DNA of 64,000 bases from Euptelea pleiosperma (lineage: Eukaryota; Streptophyta; Magnoliopsida; Ranunculales; Eupteleaceae): contig CM068547.1 of NCBI GenBank assembly GCA_035048495.1, positions 6,351,700-6,415,699 of the forward strand. Reading direction: 5' to 3'. A program made the translations under genes and the position numbers. Position 1 is the stretch's first letter, and the number at the start of each line of letters is the position of its first letter. Below, piece after piece: positions 33,801 through 45,014 of the stretch. The notes under the pieces are model-generated. The model did not search any database and had not been told where the DNA came from. It saw only the letters and a program-made list of their open reading frames with translations.

Positions 33801-36800
33801 AAGGGGGAAATTCCATGTTTTACAGCAAGCAAATGGTAAGAAAGAGTATGTGACTGAAACTCTGAAGTCTGATCACAGCTGGTTGAGGTGTTTTTAGAGG
33901 GAAACGTGAATAAACCTCTTGCAGGGGCTTAAGCGGAGACACTCAAAAGTTCTGAGAGGAACTAAAGGCTTTAGAGGCTAACATTCAGCCCCACCAACTC
34001 ATAAATCTCCTCTTTACCATGATCTCATTGCAACTATTTGTGAAAAAATAAAAGACCTAAAGGCCTAAGAAATTAATCTCAGCTGTCTATCTAAGATAAC
34101 CTAAATCTAGCTCATATAATGACTAAATTGCCCCTAAATCATGTCACTAATTTTTTGAATCCTTTGAAGCCAATGGAACCCTTGAAAAAAAACCTTTTTG
34201 ATAGTTTTGTCGTTATCCCAAATAACCTCAATTCAGGAAGGCATTATATTCCAAATGGGTGCCATCAAAATTAATCTTCAGAACATTTATTCTGATTATT
34301 TAGGTTGTTCCAGTATCATTTCTTATTTTAGATTCAGATGGGAGTTGGTACTGAATAGAGAAGGGATGGAAAATCTAAGTTATTTTTCGTTTATCTTTTG
34401 CAGAAGATGCGCAGCTAACTCCTCTTTTACGCCTTGGAGCTGGAGCATGTGCTGGAATCATTGCAATGTCAGCAACTTATCCGATGGATATGGTTCGAGG
34501 AAGGCTTACTGTCCAGGTATTGTCTCGGGTCTCTTTTACGAAATTCATTTGTGGTATTCTACTGGATTTGCTATTGTGAGTCTGCATGGCTGTTTGTAGT
34601 ATCTTAGCATTGTAATAATGTTCTCCCTTTCCTTCCATTACTTATGCAGACAGAGAAATCCCCTTTCCAATACAGAGGAATTTTCCATGCACTATCAACT
34701 GTCTACCGGGAAGAAGGCGCACGGGCTTTGTACAAAGGCTGGCTTCCTTCTGTCATTGGAGTTGTAAGTGGAATCTTTCTATAGCAAAAAACCATGCTTG
34801 CCATGCTGGTCTACCAACTATTCTCTTACGTCATAGAAATTCTAAATTTCAATTATGTAGTCCAATCAAAAACTATTAATAAGTAAACATATGTGATAAT
34901 GTACATACTACATCTATTTCTTTGTTTTGAAGAATTTCATTGCCAATTCCAAACCTTGAGTGTCAATTTATGCATAATAAGATTGCATAAAATCCTCTCT
35001 CCCCCCTGCCAGTGCACCCCAAGATAATTCAATATTCATAATAAACCAGTATATAAAAATTTCCCTTTTCTATCTCTGTCCATCCTTTTGTCTACCTATG
35101 CTTGCCATTTCCCCCCCTAAATTCACAACTTGCTGGAAAAATGGGTGAGTGCCACAATGGAAAGTGCCTAAGTTTCTTTCTCACACTTCATCTCTCCACA
35201 CCCGAGAATTGTTTGTAGATTATTAGATAAGGGCTTAAGGACTTAGTCAACCTTACCGTATATACTTGCCTGATACGACTCATCTTCTGAAGGTACTTCT
35301 ACAGTATTAATTACATAGGTAGAGCTGCCTGCATGTGGTATTAAGAGTTGTCTTATCATGTGAGCTTATCTGAGTCTTGGTGGTAGTCATTTGCCAAGTA
35401 TTCGAGGCACATCCAAGCTTGACAATAGTACACAAGCCTACTGAAGTTTCAACATTTTGGTTCCTTTGAAAGGAATCTCAGCAAGCAAACAAAATGAGGT
35501 GTCCGCATGTCAGGGTTTTTTCTAAAGAGCTATGTAACAATGACTGATGCGGACATGTGTAAGTGGCCAGCACTGATATGAGGGTCTGACACAACACCTT
35601 TAAGAAGCCCGAAATGCAGATACGTTCATCCATAAAACGTGTATTTTTTTTATAAGTACGTTCATACACATGTATTATAATATAGTATTTCCGTTATATT
35701 TAAACCAGAAGTTTTGTAAATAAAAATAAGGAAAGACCTATAGCTATGTTTAACCAACTTAACAAAGTATTGTATGGAGGATGGAACACACCAACCCCTC
35801 TTCTAGAAATCATTATTTGTAATAAAAAAATCCTTAAAGCGAAGGGCGTCACTGCCGTACATGTCAGGATGTGTCGACAGATTTATTTATGTCAATATGT
35901 TTTCGACATGGCAAAAAATACAAAAAGTGCCGTGTCCTTGTTACATAGCTAAACAGGATGCTCTCTCCCCATGGATTGTCTCTATGTATCATTCGAAATG
36001 GGGAAACTGGTTGTTAATCAAGAACACCCTCTTGAGTTTGCCCATCTATTATTTGTTGCTCTTCTCTATCCCTAGGTGTATTGTGAATATCCTGGAGAAA
36101 TTTATGAGGGAATTTTTATGGAATGATAGAATTGAGGTTATCAAATTCTATCTGGTTGATTAGAAGACAATGTGTAGTACTAAGTCTCAAGAGGGATTAG
36201 GATCAAGAACATCCTAGTCATGAACAAGACATTGTTGGGCAAATTGTTGTGGAGGTTTAGAGTGAAGATAACAAGCCTCTGGAGTAAGATGATAGTGGGG
36301 AAATATATGGCCTCAGATTTTGGATGGGATGGTAGAATAGTTTGGTCGTCATATGGTTGCAATGTTTGAAGGAGTATTATGAAGATTTTGGAAACTTTTC
36401 CAAGGGTGTTTGGTACAAGTACAAGGTGGGGATTGGGGACAAGGTTAGATTTTGGGAGGACAGGTGGTGTGGAGAAGCCCCTCACATGGAAGATTTCCGG
36501 GTCTCTTCTCTTTTTCAGATAAAAAGAACTGGTCTATTCACAAGTATGTTCTATTCGGGAAGGTGAAGATGTGTCTTGGAGCTTTGGTTTCAGGAGAAGG
36601 CTTAATGATTGGGAGATTGAGTCTGTATCTTGTTTACTCTCTCGTCTACATGGTTGTCATCTCTCCCTCTCGAATTAGGATAAGCGGCTGTGGAGATGGT
36701 CTAGAGATGGCTTGTGTTCGGTTTGCTCTTTTTTCAAGGCCTTACTTAGGTCTATCAGCATTAGTTATTCGGCTCCTTTTGTCTAGGGTCGCTTATCTTT

Positions 36801-39217
36801 AGAAGGATCATTATACTAGATTTTTACTCAATGTGGAAACATTATGGGGAATCAATTAGCCATCTTCTTCTGCATTGTGATGTGGCAAGAGAAGTTTGAA
36901 CTTCGGTTTTGGCTGACTTTGGGATGTCTTGGGTGATGTCGATTTCTTTGTTGAACCTTGTCTCTAGTTGGCGTATGTGCACTTTTTTTACTAGAAGGCG
37001 AGTGCGCAGATTCTTCCCTTTGCGATTTGTTGGGGCCTCTGGAATTAGAGAAACCATAGAGTTTTTAAAGGCAAGGAAGAAGAGGTAGCCAAGGTTATTC
37101 TCAACATCAAGGGCCTAATGTACTTGTGGTCTAAAGCTTTTATAGAATGTAGATGTCTTTTCTTTGAGGACTTTGTGTTTCGATGGAATCTCGTTTGTTC
37201 TAGAAAAGGTGATTAGGTGTTGTGTTGTTCCTTCGTTTCTGTTGTTTAGTTGGTCTTTCCCTTGTAGGTCATCTCGACCTCTTAGGCTGTCTGTGTGCTC
37301 TCTTTTGGCATTTTCCTTTTAATATATTCTGTAACAATCAAAAAAAAAAATCTAATTCCTCTTCGTATGGCCACAGCCATTTTACTGCAAATCTCATTTG
37401 TGTGGATGATTGTATTCAGCTCATTTTTGTATTCCTGAATTTTGCTTTCTTCCGAGTCCAGACTCCCCAGCTGCCTTGTAGCTTCCTCTCAAAAGGAAAA
37501 ATCATTTCAACCAATGATTTCATAAATGAAGAAGAAAAAAGAAAAGAGAGGTAAATATGGATGGGGAGGTGATATACTTTATAGTAGTTTCTACTCCTTT
37601 CCATGTTTCTACTTTGGCAACTTATATGTTCTAGCCATTCTCCCCTGTAGCAAGTCCCATGTCCCAGTGAGTCCTGCATCTTCACCAGCTGCCGAAATTT
37701 GACAGAGATGAAAATGATAATTTGTTGGGACGGGGGCAAAAGGAATTATATGTATAATATCCCTCTTCCAACCCACCGGCCACCCCAAAAGAAAAAGCAT
37801 AGCATTGATTTTCAAAATAATGTGTTTTGCATGTTTAACAGCTTTTACTTGGAGATTAAAAAGTAACTTTAAAAATCATTGGCTTACATTCTCATTCTCG
37901 TGTGTGAATCTTACACTGTATTTTTGTGTTTTGCAGATCCCATACGTGGGCCTCAACTTTGCCGTGTATGAATCTCTGAAGGACTGGTTGATCAAGACCA
38001 GACCATTTGGACTAGTTGAAGACTCCGATTTGAGCGTGACAACAAGGCTTGCATGTGGGGCTGCTGCAGGAACTGTTGGCCAGACAGTTGCTTACCCTCT
38101 TGATGTCATCCGCCGAAGAATGCAAATGGTGGGATGGAATAATGCTTCTTCAATCCTCACTGGTGATGGGAGGAGCAAAGCGCCACTTGAGTATACTGGT
38201 ATGATTGATGCATTCAGGAAAACAGTTCGATATGAGGGTTTTGGAGCATTGTACAAGGGTTTGGTTCCCAATTCAGTGAAGGTCAGTATTGTATTCCACT
38301 TGGCATTCAGCTTTACAGAAATGTTCGAGGTACCCTTGGTTGTTCTCCTAGTTGGCACTTTTCTGGAAAGAGAATACTTGGGTTAGGATAATTAAATTTA
38401 AAATACACTATTGGTCCCACCTGTAGTACATGCAGTGGACATGCAACGTGGGTTGGGACCTGTCATTCAATGGGTCCCTGGTTGGGTGATCCTAACCATT
38501 CAATATATGGCATTCTTTTCAATGTTTAAAAAGATAAGGTGCCCAGTTTGGAAGAGAAGTCTTTGGGATCAAACGGTTATAATCATCCATTTGTTGACTT
38601 TGACTGTGCTTAGGATGTTACCTTGGAGATATCTCTCCATGTGCATTTATGGCTGGCATTGGTCGGGCTGATGGATTTTCCTACATCCAACCTGTAGCCC
38701 AAGTGTCGTATTCCATCATCTTCTTTTCCTTTTCTTATTTTTCACTAGTTTTCTAAATTTTTAAAGAGAAAATAAAACAATTCAGAGCTCAATTTTACTT
38801 GTAAATGTTGTTTTTGCTTACTATTATGTGTAGAAACATGATTGATGATTCTCTCTATTATAAACGAACATGTTCGTTTAGTGTGTTGTGGGCGAGGATT
38901 GACATTGACATTTTTTAATGGATAAATCATTCGACCTTTTTTTTTCTTTCTTATCCCATTAATTGACCTGTTTACCCTTCCTTTTTTTCATCTAAACTGT
39001 GGTTTCAGCCAAGTTGAGCTAATCTCCAATTTCAGTTTTTATGTTTTTCCCTTCTTTCTCAAGTAAAATTTGTGAGATTCCACATTGAAAATATCTGATT
39101 TGGAGACATGACGTGACTTCCGTTCTGTTACAGGTTGTTCCATCCATAGCTATTGCTTTTGTGACATACGAGATGGTGAAGGACCTTCTTGGAGTCGAGA
39201 TGAGAATATCGGACTGA
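27851..39217 (+). CDS. ADNT1: Mitochondrial adenine nucleotide transporter, ADNT1 type (8 exons)
   Basis: Exons: 27851-28008, 28875-28923, 31746-31909, 33255-33292, 34404-34516, 34650-34763, 37937-38281, 39134-39217. All introns are GT-AG, phases agree, and the product is 354 residues with no internal stop. It is an inner-membrane mitochondrial carrier with three repeats. The signature PxDxx(K/R) helices are P60-LERLK, P163-MDMVR and P266-LDVIR, followed by RRRMQM. Substrate motifs such as YKGWLPSVIGV and YKGLVPNSVK are in place. Start MASEDV and end GVEMRISD match the plant ADNT1 group, which exchanges AMP, ADP and ATP. Exon 4 is only 38 bases. Introns 2 (2.8 kb) and 6 (3.2 kb) hold retroelement debris, yet splice sites are intact. 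I see no sign of decay. Confidence 0.95.
28470..28600 (-). repeat. LINE 3'-end-like fragment in intron 2
   Basis: Read on the minus strand, sequence ends in TTATCAAAAAAAG then A-rich, seen on plus as long T runs followed by GATAAGATAAAAGAGG. It resembles the 3' tail of plant LINEs. Very short, so weak. Confidence 0.35.
29640..29760 (-). repeat. LINE 3'-end-like fragment in intron 2
   Basis: A T run (29638-29651) is followed by ATGGAGGTAAAATGTATTAA and GGATACAAGGGG. On the minus strand this is a non-coding 3' region ending in poly(A), a short 5'-truncated retroposon. Class is inferred from the tail only. Confidence 0.4.
30480..30670 (-). repeat. LINE 3'-end-like fragment in intron 2
   Basis: The T run 30480-30494 is followed by GATAAATAGTGGTTGATGCA and TTAAAAGAGG. 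On the minus strand the unit ends CCTCTTTTAATGCATC..TTTATC plus poly(A), a common LINE tail form. About 190 bp remain. Confidence 0.5.
30770..31530. repeat. Palindrome-rich repeat, GAGGCTATAGCCTC motif, in intron 2
   Basis: GAGGCTATAGCCT recurs three times between 30820 and 30920, with GAGGCTTAAGCCTC and GAGGC/GCCTC variants from 30780 on. The same GCCTTGA/TAAGCCTC motifs return at about 31480-31515, and the block opens CATGGTTTAAAAAGGC and closes near TTAAAACACTA. This looks like a foldback element built from short palindromes, comparable in style to the AACGG family. Ends and duplication are unresolved. Confidence 0.45.
35955..37350 (+). pseudogene. 5'-truncated LINE in intron 6 of the carrier gene
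   Basis: Translated pieces include LSLPIYYLLLFSIPR, LEKFMREFLWND, and GIGDKVRFWEDRWCGEAP, followed by a degraded zf-RVT region. These are the C-terminal parts of plant L1-type ORF2. Stops and frame shifts are frequent. The 3' end is CTGTAACAATC plus ten or more A at 37341-37350. It lies in the same orientation as the host gene between exons 6 and 7. The 5' boundary is approximate. Confidence 0.8.
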
Positions 39218-39610
39218 AGTAAGTGGAACTCCAGAATTCTTGTAGCAGTATCATGCTATTTTTTGTAGGAGAAAGGTAAAATAGGGGGAAATATTATTTA
39301 TTCCAGAGAATTGAGGAAGAAGTTTAAACCCATTGTAGTCCTTGTTGATAGTTTCCCTTTTTATCTTTCCCTGTCTCTATCCGAACACACCTTTATTTCA
39401 GCTTCTCATTCGTATGCTGTGTCAATAAGCTTTCTTAAGGAATGCAAATGATGAATTTGCCTTGCTTTTTGAAGTATTAAATCTTTCCATATTTTGTGGT
39501 GGCTGCTTGGTAATATTCATTGCTGCTGCTCTCATTTTGGGCTACTCTCTTAAATGAGTCCCAGTGATCTGATAAACTATAATGTTTACGGTTTTTCTCT
39601 GTTTTTTAGG
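39218..39610 (+). other. 3' untranslated and downstream region of the carrier gene
   Basis: Directly follows the TGA. T- and CT-rich. No canonical AATAAA is obvious; the end of the transcript cannot be fixed by eye. Confidence 0.4.
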
Positions 39611-39808
39611 GTAAAGATCGATTACACCCGATTCCTACACCTGGTGATGTGGTGGCCCACATGGAGTCATGTTAGAAGACCCCACCTAAATGTTTAATTG
39701 GATTTATCAAATTCAAGTAAAATTTAATGAGGATAGGACTATTCAACATGATTTCCATGTGGGCCCCACCACGAGGTTTAAGAATTTGGTGTAGATTTAT
39801 TATCCTAA
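39611..39808. mobile_element. Small foldback element, GGGTAAAGAT family
   Basis: Left GGGTAAAGATCGATTACACC and GGTGGCCCACATGGA; right TCCATGTGGGCCCCACC and GTGTAGATTTATTATCC. Flanked by TA on both sides, which fits a two- or three-base duplication, but mismatches are many. Related motifs occur near 8430-8540. Confidence 0.5.
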
Positions 39809-39961
39809 CTCAAATATCTATAATATTAAATGGTCTTTTGGGTTGGATGGTCATACTAAGTGGATCACCTTTAGAATGGGCCATAGCAAAAAGCTTGACC
39901 AACTGGGTGCATCTCACTACTTGATCCATTGGTTGGTCTTCGACCTGTCAAATTGGGTCTT

Positions 39962-40286
39962 GATGTAACAAGGTATACCTGACGCTTTTTGGTCGTCAGG
40001 TAGTGCGATTTTTCTTACTCACCGCTCCATTTGGGCTTACTGGCCGCATAAATGTTTAGCGAAGTCGGCTTGTTTGATGATTTTTAGCTGTTGGTTTTAG
40101 TACTCAAGAAATGGTTGAATTCAACGGCTACAGAAATCTAATGGCTAGAAATTACCAATCAGGGTTAGTTTTGGTGTGTATATACACCAAGGGGTGGGCT
40201 AAACGACAATGCAGTCAATGGGCCCAGAGGGCAGTCGTGAGTAACAAAATTAGCGCTAAAAAGCGTCAGGTATACCTTGTTACATC
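39962..40286. mobile_element. Foldback element, AAGGTATACCTGACGC family, copy 2
   Basis: GATGTAACAAGGTATACC at the left and GGTATACCTTGTTACATC at the right, with the family interior (TTACTGGCCGCATAAATGTT, GGGCTAAACGACAATGCAGT). It lies about 750 bases after the carrier stop codon, mirroring the copy upstream of the gene. Confidence 0.7.
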
Positions 40287-40845
40287 ATTTTCCTGTTGAA
40301 TTTTGGGGCTTATGCGCTATAGTTACCAGGAAACTTGTTTCCCATTCAAACTGGAAATTCTCGTTTCTTGGGCAAATCCTTTGAAAACCGTTTCTTAAAT
40401 GGATGGAAACTTATTTCCTTAATTTCTCCCTCTCTCCATATCTATTGCAGGTTACTAATCGTTTTTGGGGTCGTTTTCTGTTTTCATTTCTTGCACCCAT
40501 TCCAGAAACTATGCTATGCTCTATTCAAGAGATGCCTTACGTCGGTGGGCCATGTGAATGATGATGTGCATTGAGCATCAAACCTCAAATGTTTGAAGCA
40601 TCATCAATCACCAATGATGGTGCACCGCTCCCTATCAATCAACAGGTGTACATGCTCATTGATCAGGATCATCCAATTGATAACAGTACCTCTTGGATGA
40701 ATCATAATCCCAAATCATACACGACTCCAATTTGCCCCATCAAGAAAATCGATGCTGGCACATTGCCGAAATGATGATAAGCAACACACAAATCCACTGC
40801 GTGCCACTCCCATCAGGGACATGTACCCTTCGAAAGGAAAACTTA
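40287..40845. repeat. Intergenic, with a block repeated at 55107-55210
   Basis: About 110 bases (GTTACCAGGAAACTTGTTTC, CCTTTGAAAACCGTTTC, TTAAATGGATGGAAAC) recur at 55107-55210 with minor changes. The remainder shows no recognisable gene. Confidence 0.5.
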
Positions 40846-41150
40846 GGCCGTGTTTGATTACCAAGTGGGAAAATTGCATTTTCCTTGGGAAAACACAACT
40901 GTCCATTGTTAGATAGTCAGTATAAATCTGTATAATTTTCCCTAACAAGCCATTTAAATCTGGATAATTTTCCAACTAAGCCCGGAATTCATTTCCCATC
41001 CAGATTGGTGAGAATTCATTTCCACCTGAAAATACACCTTTATTTTCTTACCTGATTAAAATATGTGTTCTCAGTTGCAATCAATCAGTCATTTAAGGCA
41101 TATCCCAGATGTATTTTCTCGGAAAATTTTCCGTGCAATCAAACACAGCC
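40846..41150. mobile_element. Tourist-like (PIF/Harbinger) foldback element
   Basis: 305 bp with termini GGCCGTGTTTGATT and inverted GGCTGTGTTTGATT, flanked by TTA on both sides (40843-40845 and 41151-41153). The arms continue AAATTGCATTTTCC../..GGAAAATTTTCCGTGC. Terminus sequence and TTA duplication are diagnostic for this superfamily. Confidence 0.8.
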
Positions 41151-41520
41151 TTAGATCGATCGGCTTAGCATTGTAGGTTGTCCAAATCACTAGATGATTA
41201 CCATTATAAGTTTATTGGTAACTATGGTATTTTATGTTTTAATCCATAAAAGACTTAAACACACAAAAAAGAAATTAAGTAAAATATTAGAAATTTTAGG
41301 AATTACACTCAAAGACGAGAAAACAAAAAAGTACATTTTCAACACAAGGTATGGTTTTTAGTTTTCTCGTCTTTTGGACGTTTGCAACGAAACCAAAATT
41401 AGCTTTGGATTCTCTGGAACCACGGCTGGGAACAGCGACTCCCAAGAGGGGCACAAAGAGGGGGCTCTTGAGCCCGACACTAAATAAAAATACAAACTTA
41501 CTCCTTTATTTTTAGTTTTA

Positions 41521-41944
41521 GGTTGCGTTTTGATAAATTAAGTTATCAAATCTAAAAACTTAAAGTGCTTAAGGTCTGGTAGCTTAGTGACTTATGTCTG
41601 AATTGGAAATTGTTGGTAACGGTCTTAAGTCTTAAAATTAAGTCAAGGTTATTGTGGGTATTTTGAAATGTTCGTGAGGACACTTTTCTAAGTTTTCAAA
41701 ATAGAGCTTAAGAAAAGAGCATTATGGGTATTCAAGAGAGAATCTTAGAATCTCTCTTATGGAGATGCTTTTCGTTGAAACCACTTACCGCATTAAGTGA
41801 CCCCTATCTCACGTTTTGATTATGTCTGAATTTCATTTTTATTCAGACCTTAAGTTGTTTACAAAACGCAAATTAATCACCGAAATCACTGAATTTCAGC
41901 CCATTCAGACATAAGGTCTGAATAAAAAATTTACCAAACACCAC
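41521..41944. mobile_element. Tourist-like foldback element
   Basis: Left GGTTGCGTTTTGATAAATT and right AAATTTACCAAACACCAC are imperfect inverted copies, flanked by TTA (41518-41520 and 41945-41947). Inner pairs include TAAGGTCTG and CAGACCTTA. 424 bp, no coding. Confidence 0.6.
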
Positions 41945-42041
41945 TTAATATAACTGAAAACACAATACTAAGATGCGGGTTCCAACTCCTTGCATGTGTC
42001 CTTCCATATTTTGATAGCATGTTCTTCTAGATTGTCGTAAC

Positions 42042-42382
42042 CAAGGTTTAAAAGGAGCAGTTATAACGATATAAAAGGACTGGAGGCGTTACGTTTTTCC
42101 ATTATAACGGATTGTAAGAAAATAATGGAAAAATTGAAAAATAATGGCACCAAAATTCAAAATATGAATTTCAAATTTTCTTTATAACAAAAGTAACTTT
42201 TTTTAACATTTTTTTTCACAAAGTAATGGTCGTTATTTTCATTACAACGGAAAAATAACGGAAAATAATGGCCTTTATTTTCTGAGCATTAAAATGGTAC
42301 ATAACGTAACGGAGGAGGTACGAATCCATTATAACGGCCGTTATTTTTATTATAACAGCCGTTTTTTTTTTTCAAAACAATG
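42042..42382. mobile_element. AACGG foldback element with paralogous empty sites
   Basis: 341 bp starting CAAGGTTTAAAAGG and ending AAAACAATG. Flanks are GTCGTAAC and GTCATAAC (8 bp, one difference). The surrounding host repeat is present without the insert at about 47215-47400 (GATTGTCATAACCATCAATG) and at 52515-52600, so the insertion point is confirmed. Conserved inner segments are those of the family, in the opposite orientation to 12684-13058. Confidence 0.85.
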
Positions 42383-42597
42383 GTCATAACCATCTATAAT
42401 TCTCAACTGCATTATCAAATTGTACTAGGGCTGTCAATGGATCGAATCCAAACATCGATCATAGCATGTTGCTCTAGATAATGGCATGAGCATACCTAGT
42501 ACAACATCAAGAAGCTGCAACAAGTTCGTCTACGGCAGAATTGTTGTCAAACATCCTATGAGGAAAATAGCGATGGACCCTAGCGCATTAAATAAAA

Positions 42598-43890
42598 GGG
42601 AAATTTTGACATACCCCCATAATTTGAAAAAGTTGACATACCCCCTATGACCCTGGTCCACCGTATTAGACCATCACTGACTAACAATTTTTTTAAGTGA
42701 CAGAAATGCCCCTTTCTCCTTGGAACAAAAAAATGTTGTTATATGACAAAACCCTAATCCCAACCCCAAATCAAATGGGTGTGGTGGACGGCAGGACACA
42801 AAATTCTGGTGGGTTGGCCTCCCATCACCGGCGACTGGCCTACCAGAGTCTTGTGGCTGGTCGTTCACCACTTCAGCGAATAATTTTAACTCCAAAATCT
42901 TCTTTTCTTTATATTTTTTAAGAACAAAGTTTTAAATTATTCACCACAAGAAAATAATCTATGGATTGCATTTTTTTGATCAACTGATCAACGTCATTTG
43001 TTCTGATTTTTAGCTAGAGCAATGACATTTTTAGGTTTCTGCAGACCGACCGATCTTGAATTAAATGGTGCAATGGAGGCTCTAATATTAGTGCATCACA
43101 TCTCTATGTAGTCTGATTGTTCTGCTTCGCTCATTTGGAGGTGTCCCACCAATTGTATATATGGTCATAGATGAGTTGGTGGGCCACCTGTTGCGTGGGA
43201 GGAGCAGGGTCCATCAAAGATAATGGGTGCATATTTTACTTTGAAAAATCAGCATTAACCATGCACCTGACGATTTTCTCCTTTTCTCATTCACGGCAAA
43301 CAGAACCCAAGAAAAAAAAACTCAAGTTTCATTGATTATATTAAAGATTTTCTTATTGGTTTCATTCTTGATGTATTTCTTCACCGGTATAAAGAATTCT
43401 TGTGGCTTCTCTTCTCCGATCATAAAGGTTCACTCTTGAATTTTCTTCCAATTAAATGCAGATTTGGTCATGGGGTTGGATCTTGTGTTACTTGCACTGG
43501 GCTGCATCTTGACGTAACTATCATTTGCACAAAAAAAAAACCTAGATAAGTTCTTTAGGGCCGAACGGTGGACAGCTGGCCACAAGTCTCCGGTAGGTTG
43601 GTTGCCGGTGATGGGCGGCCAACCCAACTGAATTTTGTGTCCAGCCGTCCACCACACCCAGTTAATCGATTTGGGGATGGGATTAGGGTTTTATCCTAAA
43701 TCGACATTTTTTTGTTCCGAGGTTGAAGAAAGGGGCATTTCTGTCCCTTTTATAAAAAAAATGTTAGTCAATGGCGGTCTAAGATGGTAGACTGGGGTTA
43801 TAGGGGTAGTCAGCTTTTTCAAATTATGGGGGTATGTCAAATTTCAAAGATAACATGAGGGGGTATGTCAAAACTCAAAAATTCCCAATG
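42598..43890. mobile_element. Long terminal-inverted-repeat element, 1.3 kb
   Basis: Starts GGGAAATTTTGACATACCCC and ends inverted at AAAATTCCC. Pairing continues about 300 bases: GAAATGCCCCTTTCTCC../..GGGGCATTTCTGTC, CCCTAATCCCAACCCC../..GGGATTAGGGTT, GGTGTGGTGGACGGC../..GCCGTCCACCACACC, ACCGGCGACTGGCC../..GGTTGCCGGTGATGG. Between the arms, 42920-43420 is unrelated unique sequence, which could be captured host DNA. Target duplication not resolved. Part of an arm recurs at 52480-52515. Confidence 0.65.
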
Positions 43891-44189
43891 ATAGATATCC
43901 TAGCGGAATGATGACTAGGGTATTCCTGATGGACCTGATTTGGATCCCGGAGGCCACTGATCCATTCTGGATCGGGTGATCTGGATCGGGATCGGTGTCC
44001 AACGAGACGGAATAGTGTGTAGGGTTGTTTAGAGTTGGGGAACCAGTGGAAATAGCTTGGCCCATAGTGTTTTTTTTTTCCTCTTTGTTAGGGCAAGTTG
44101 GGTTAATGGTTATGGTAGTGAGTACTGATTTGAGATGTTTGGTAGGTTTGCTTCTATTTGTGCAAGTTGGACTAAAATATGTTTAAATA

Positions 44190-45014
44190 CTAGTGGATGC
44201 CCCGTTCTTCAAATAAGAATTTGCCAAGATTAGGTGAGTGGCGGAGATCCACTATCCATTTGGGGGAGGATTAGAGAAGGTATAAGTAGGGAGACAACCA
44301 ATGTGTTTTGTTATATAGAATAGTAAATGGCCCATGCCCACGGCACTCTCCGACAAAAGCGTATGCAAAAATTGGGTGCCTTCAGCACTCAAACAATATA
44401 ACGGACTAGGGTGTTACCATTTTTTCCATTATAACGGCTGTTATAACGGATTGTAACGCACAGAGGGAGAAATGAGAAAATAATAGAAATAACAAAAAAG
44501 AACGCTATGTAAATTCAAATTTTAAATAAATTGAGGTCAAACAAGGCGGATTGAGTGGCTGAAATCTAACCGTCCGCATTAGATCGATAGATTTGATCTC
44601 AACCACTCTTTATCTAACCGTCTACATTAGATGGATGGATAAGATAAGAGAATACAACTAAGTTATCTTGTTATATGCCTGGGTGGCCCGTGCCCACAGC
44701 ACTTTCCGATAAAGTGTTTGTCAAAATCGGGTGGGAGTTAATCTCAACCATCGATATGAAGCATAGTGGATCTCAGCCACTCATTATTGAAGCCATATAA
44801 GATAAGAGGGGGTATAAGAAAATCACAGTCATCACTAGTTATACTTATTGTGGGTGGCCCGTGCCTTCGGCACTCCATCAAAGCATTTGCCAAAATCAGG
44901 TGTGAGTGGCTGAGATCCACCGTCATTTGGGGGAAGAGATCTTGGCTGGTTTTTGTCAAAATAGATAAGAGAGGGTATAAGTAGGGAGACAACTTCCCTG
45001 TTTTGTTATATAGA
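44190..45014 (-). mobile_element. Helitron array with paralogous empty site
   Basis: Minus-strand 5' end TCTATATAACAAAACAGGG, 3' end CTAG, flanked by A and T. The sequence 44045-44189 plus 45015-45120 matches 54236-54500 with the array missing exactly between A and T at 54382/54383. Units begin near 44190, 44320, 44684 and 44854. A truncated AACGG foldback sits in one unit (about 44393-44500). The units share GGTGGCCCGTGCC, GTGAGTGGCTGAGATCCACC and GGGGGAGACAAC-type blocks. No Rep/helicase gene. Confidence 0.85.

Noticed and set aside
36342..37057. Separate small genes within intron 6 of the carrier
   Set aside because: All frames are pieces of the degraded LINE ORF2 on the plus strand or shadows of it on the minus strand.
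37805..38386. 193-codon frame as an independent carrier gene
   Set aside because: It is exon 7 of the carrier read through into both introns; splice sites at 37936/37937 and 38281/38282 fit the family exactly.
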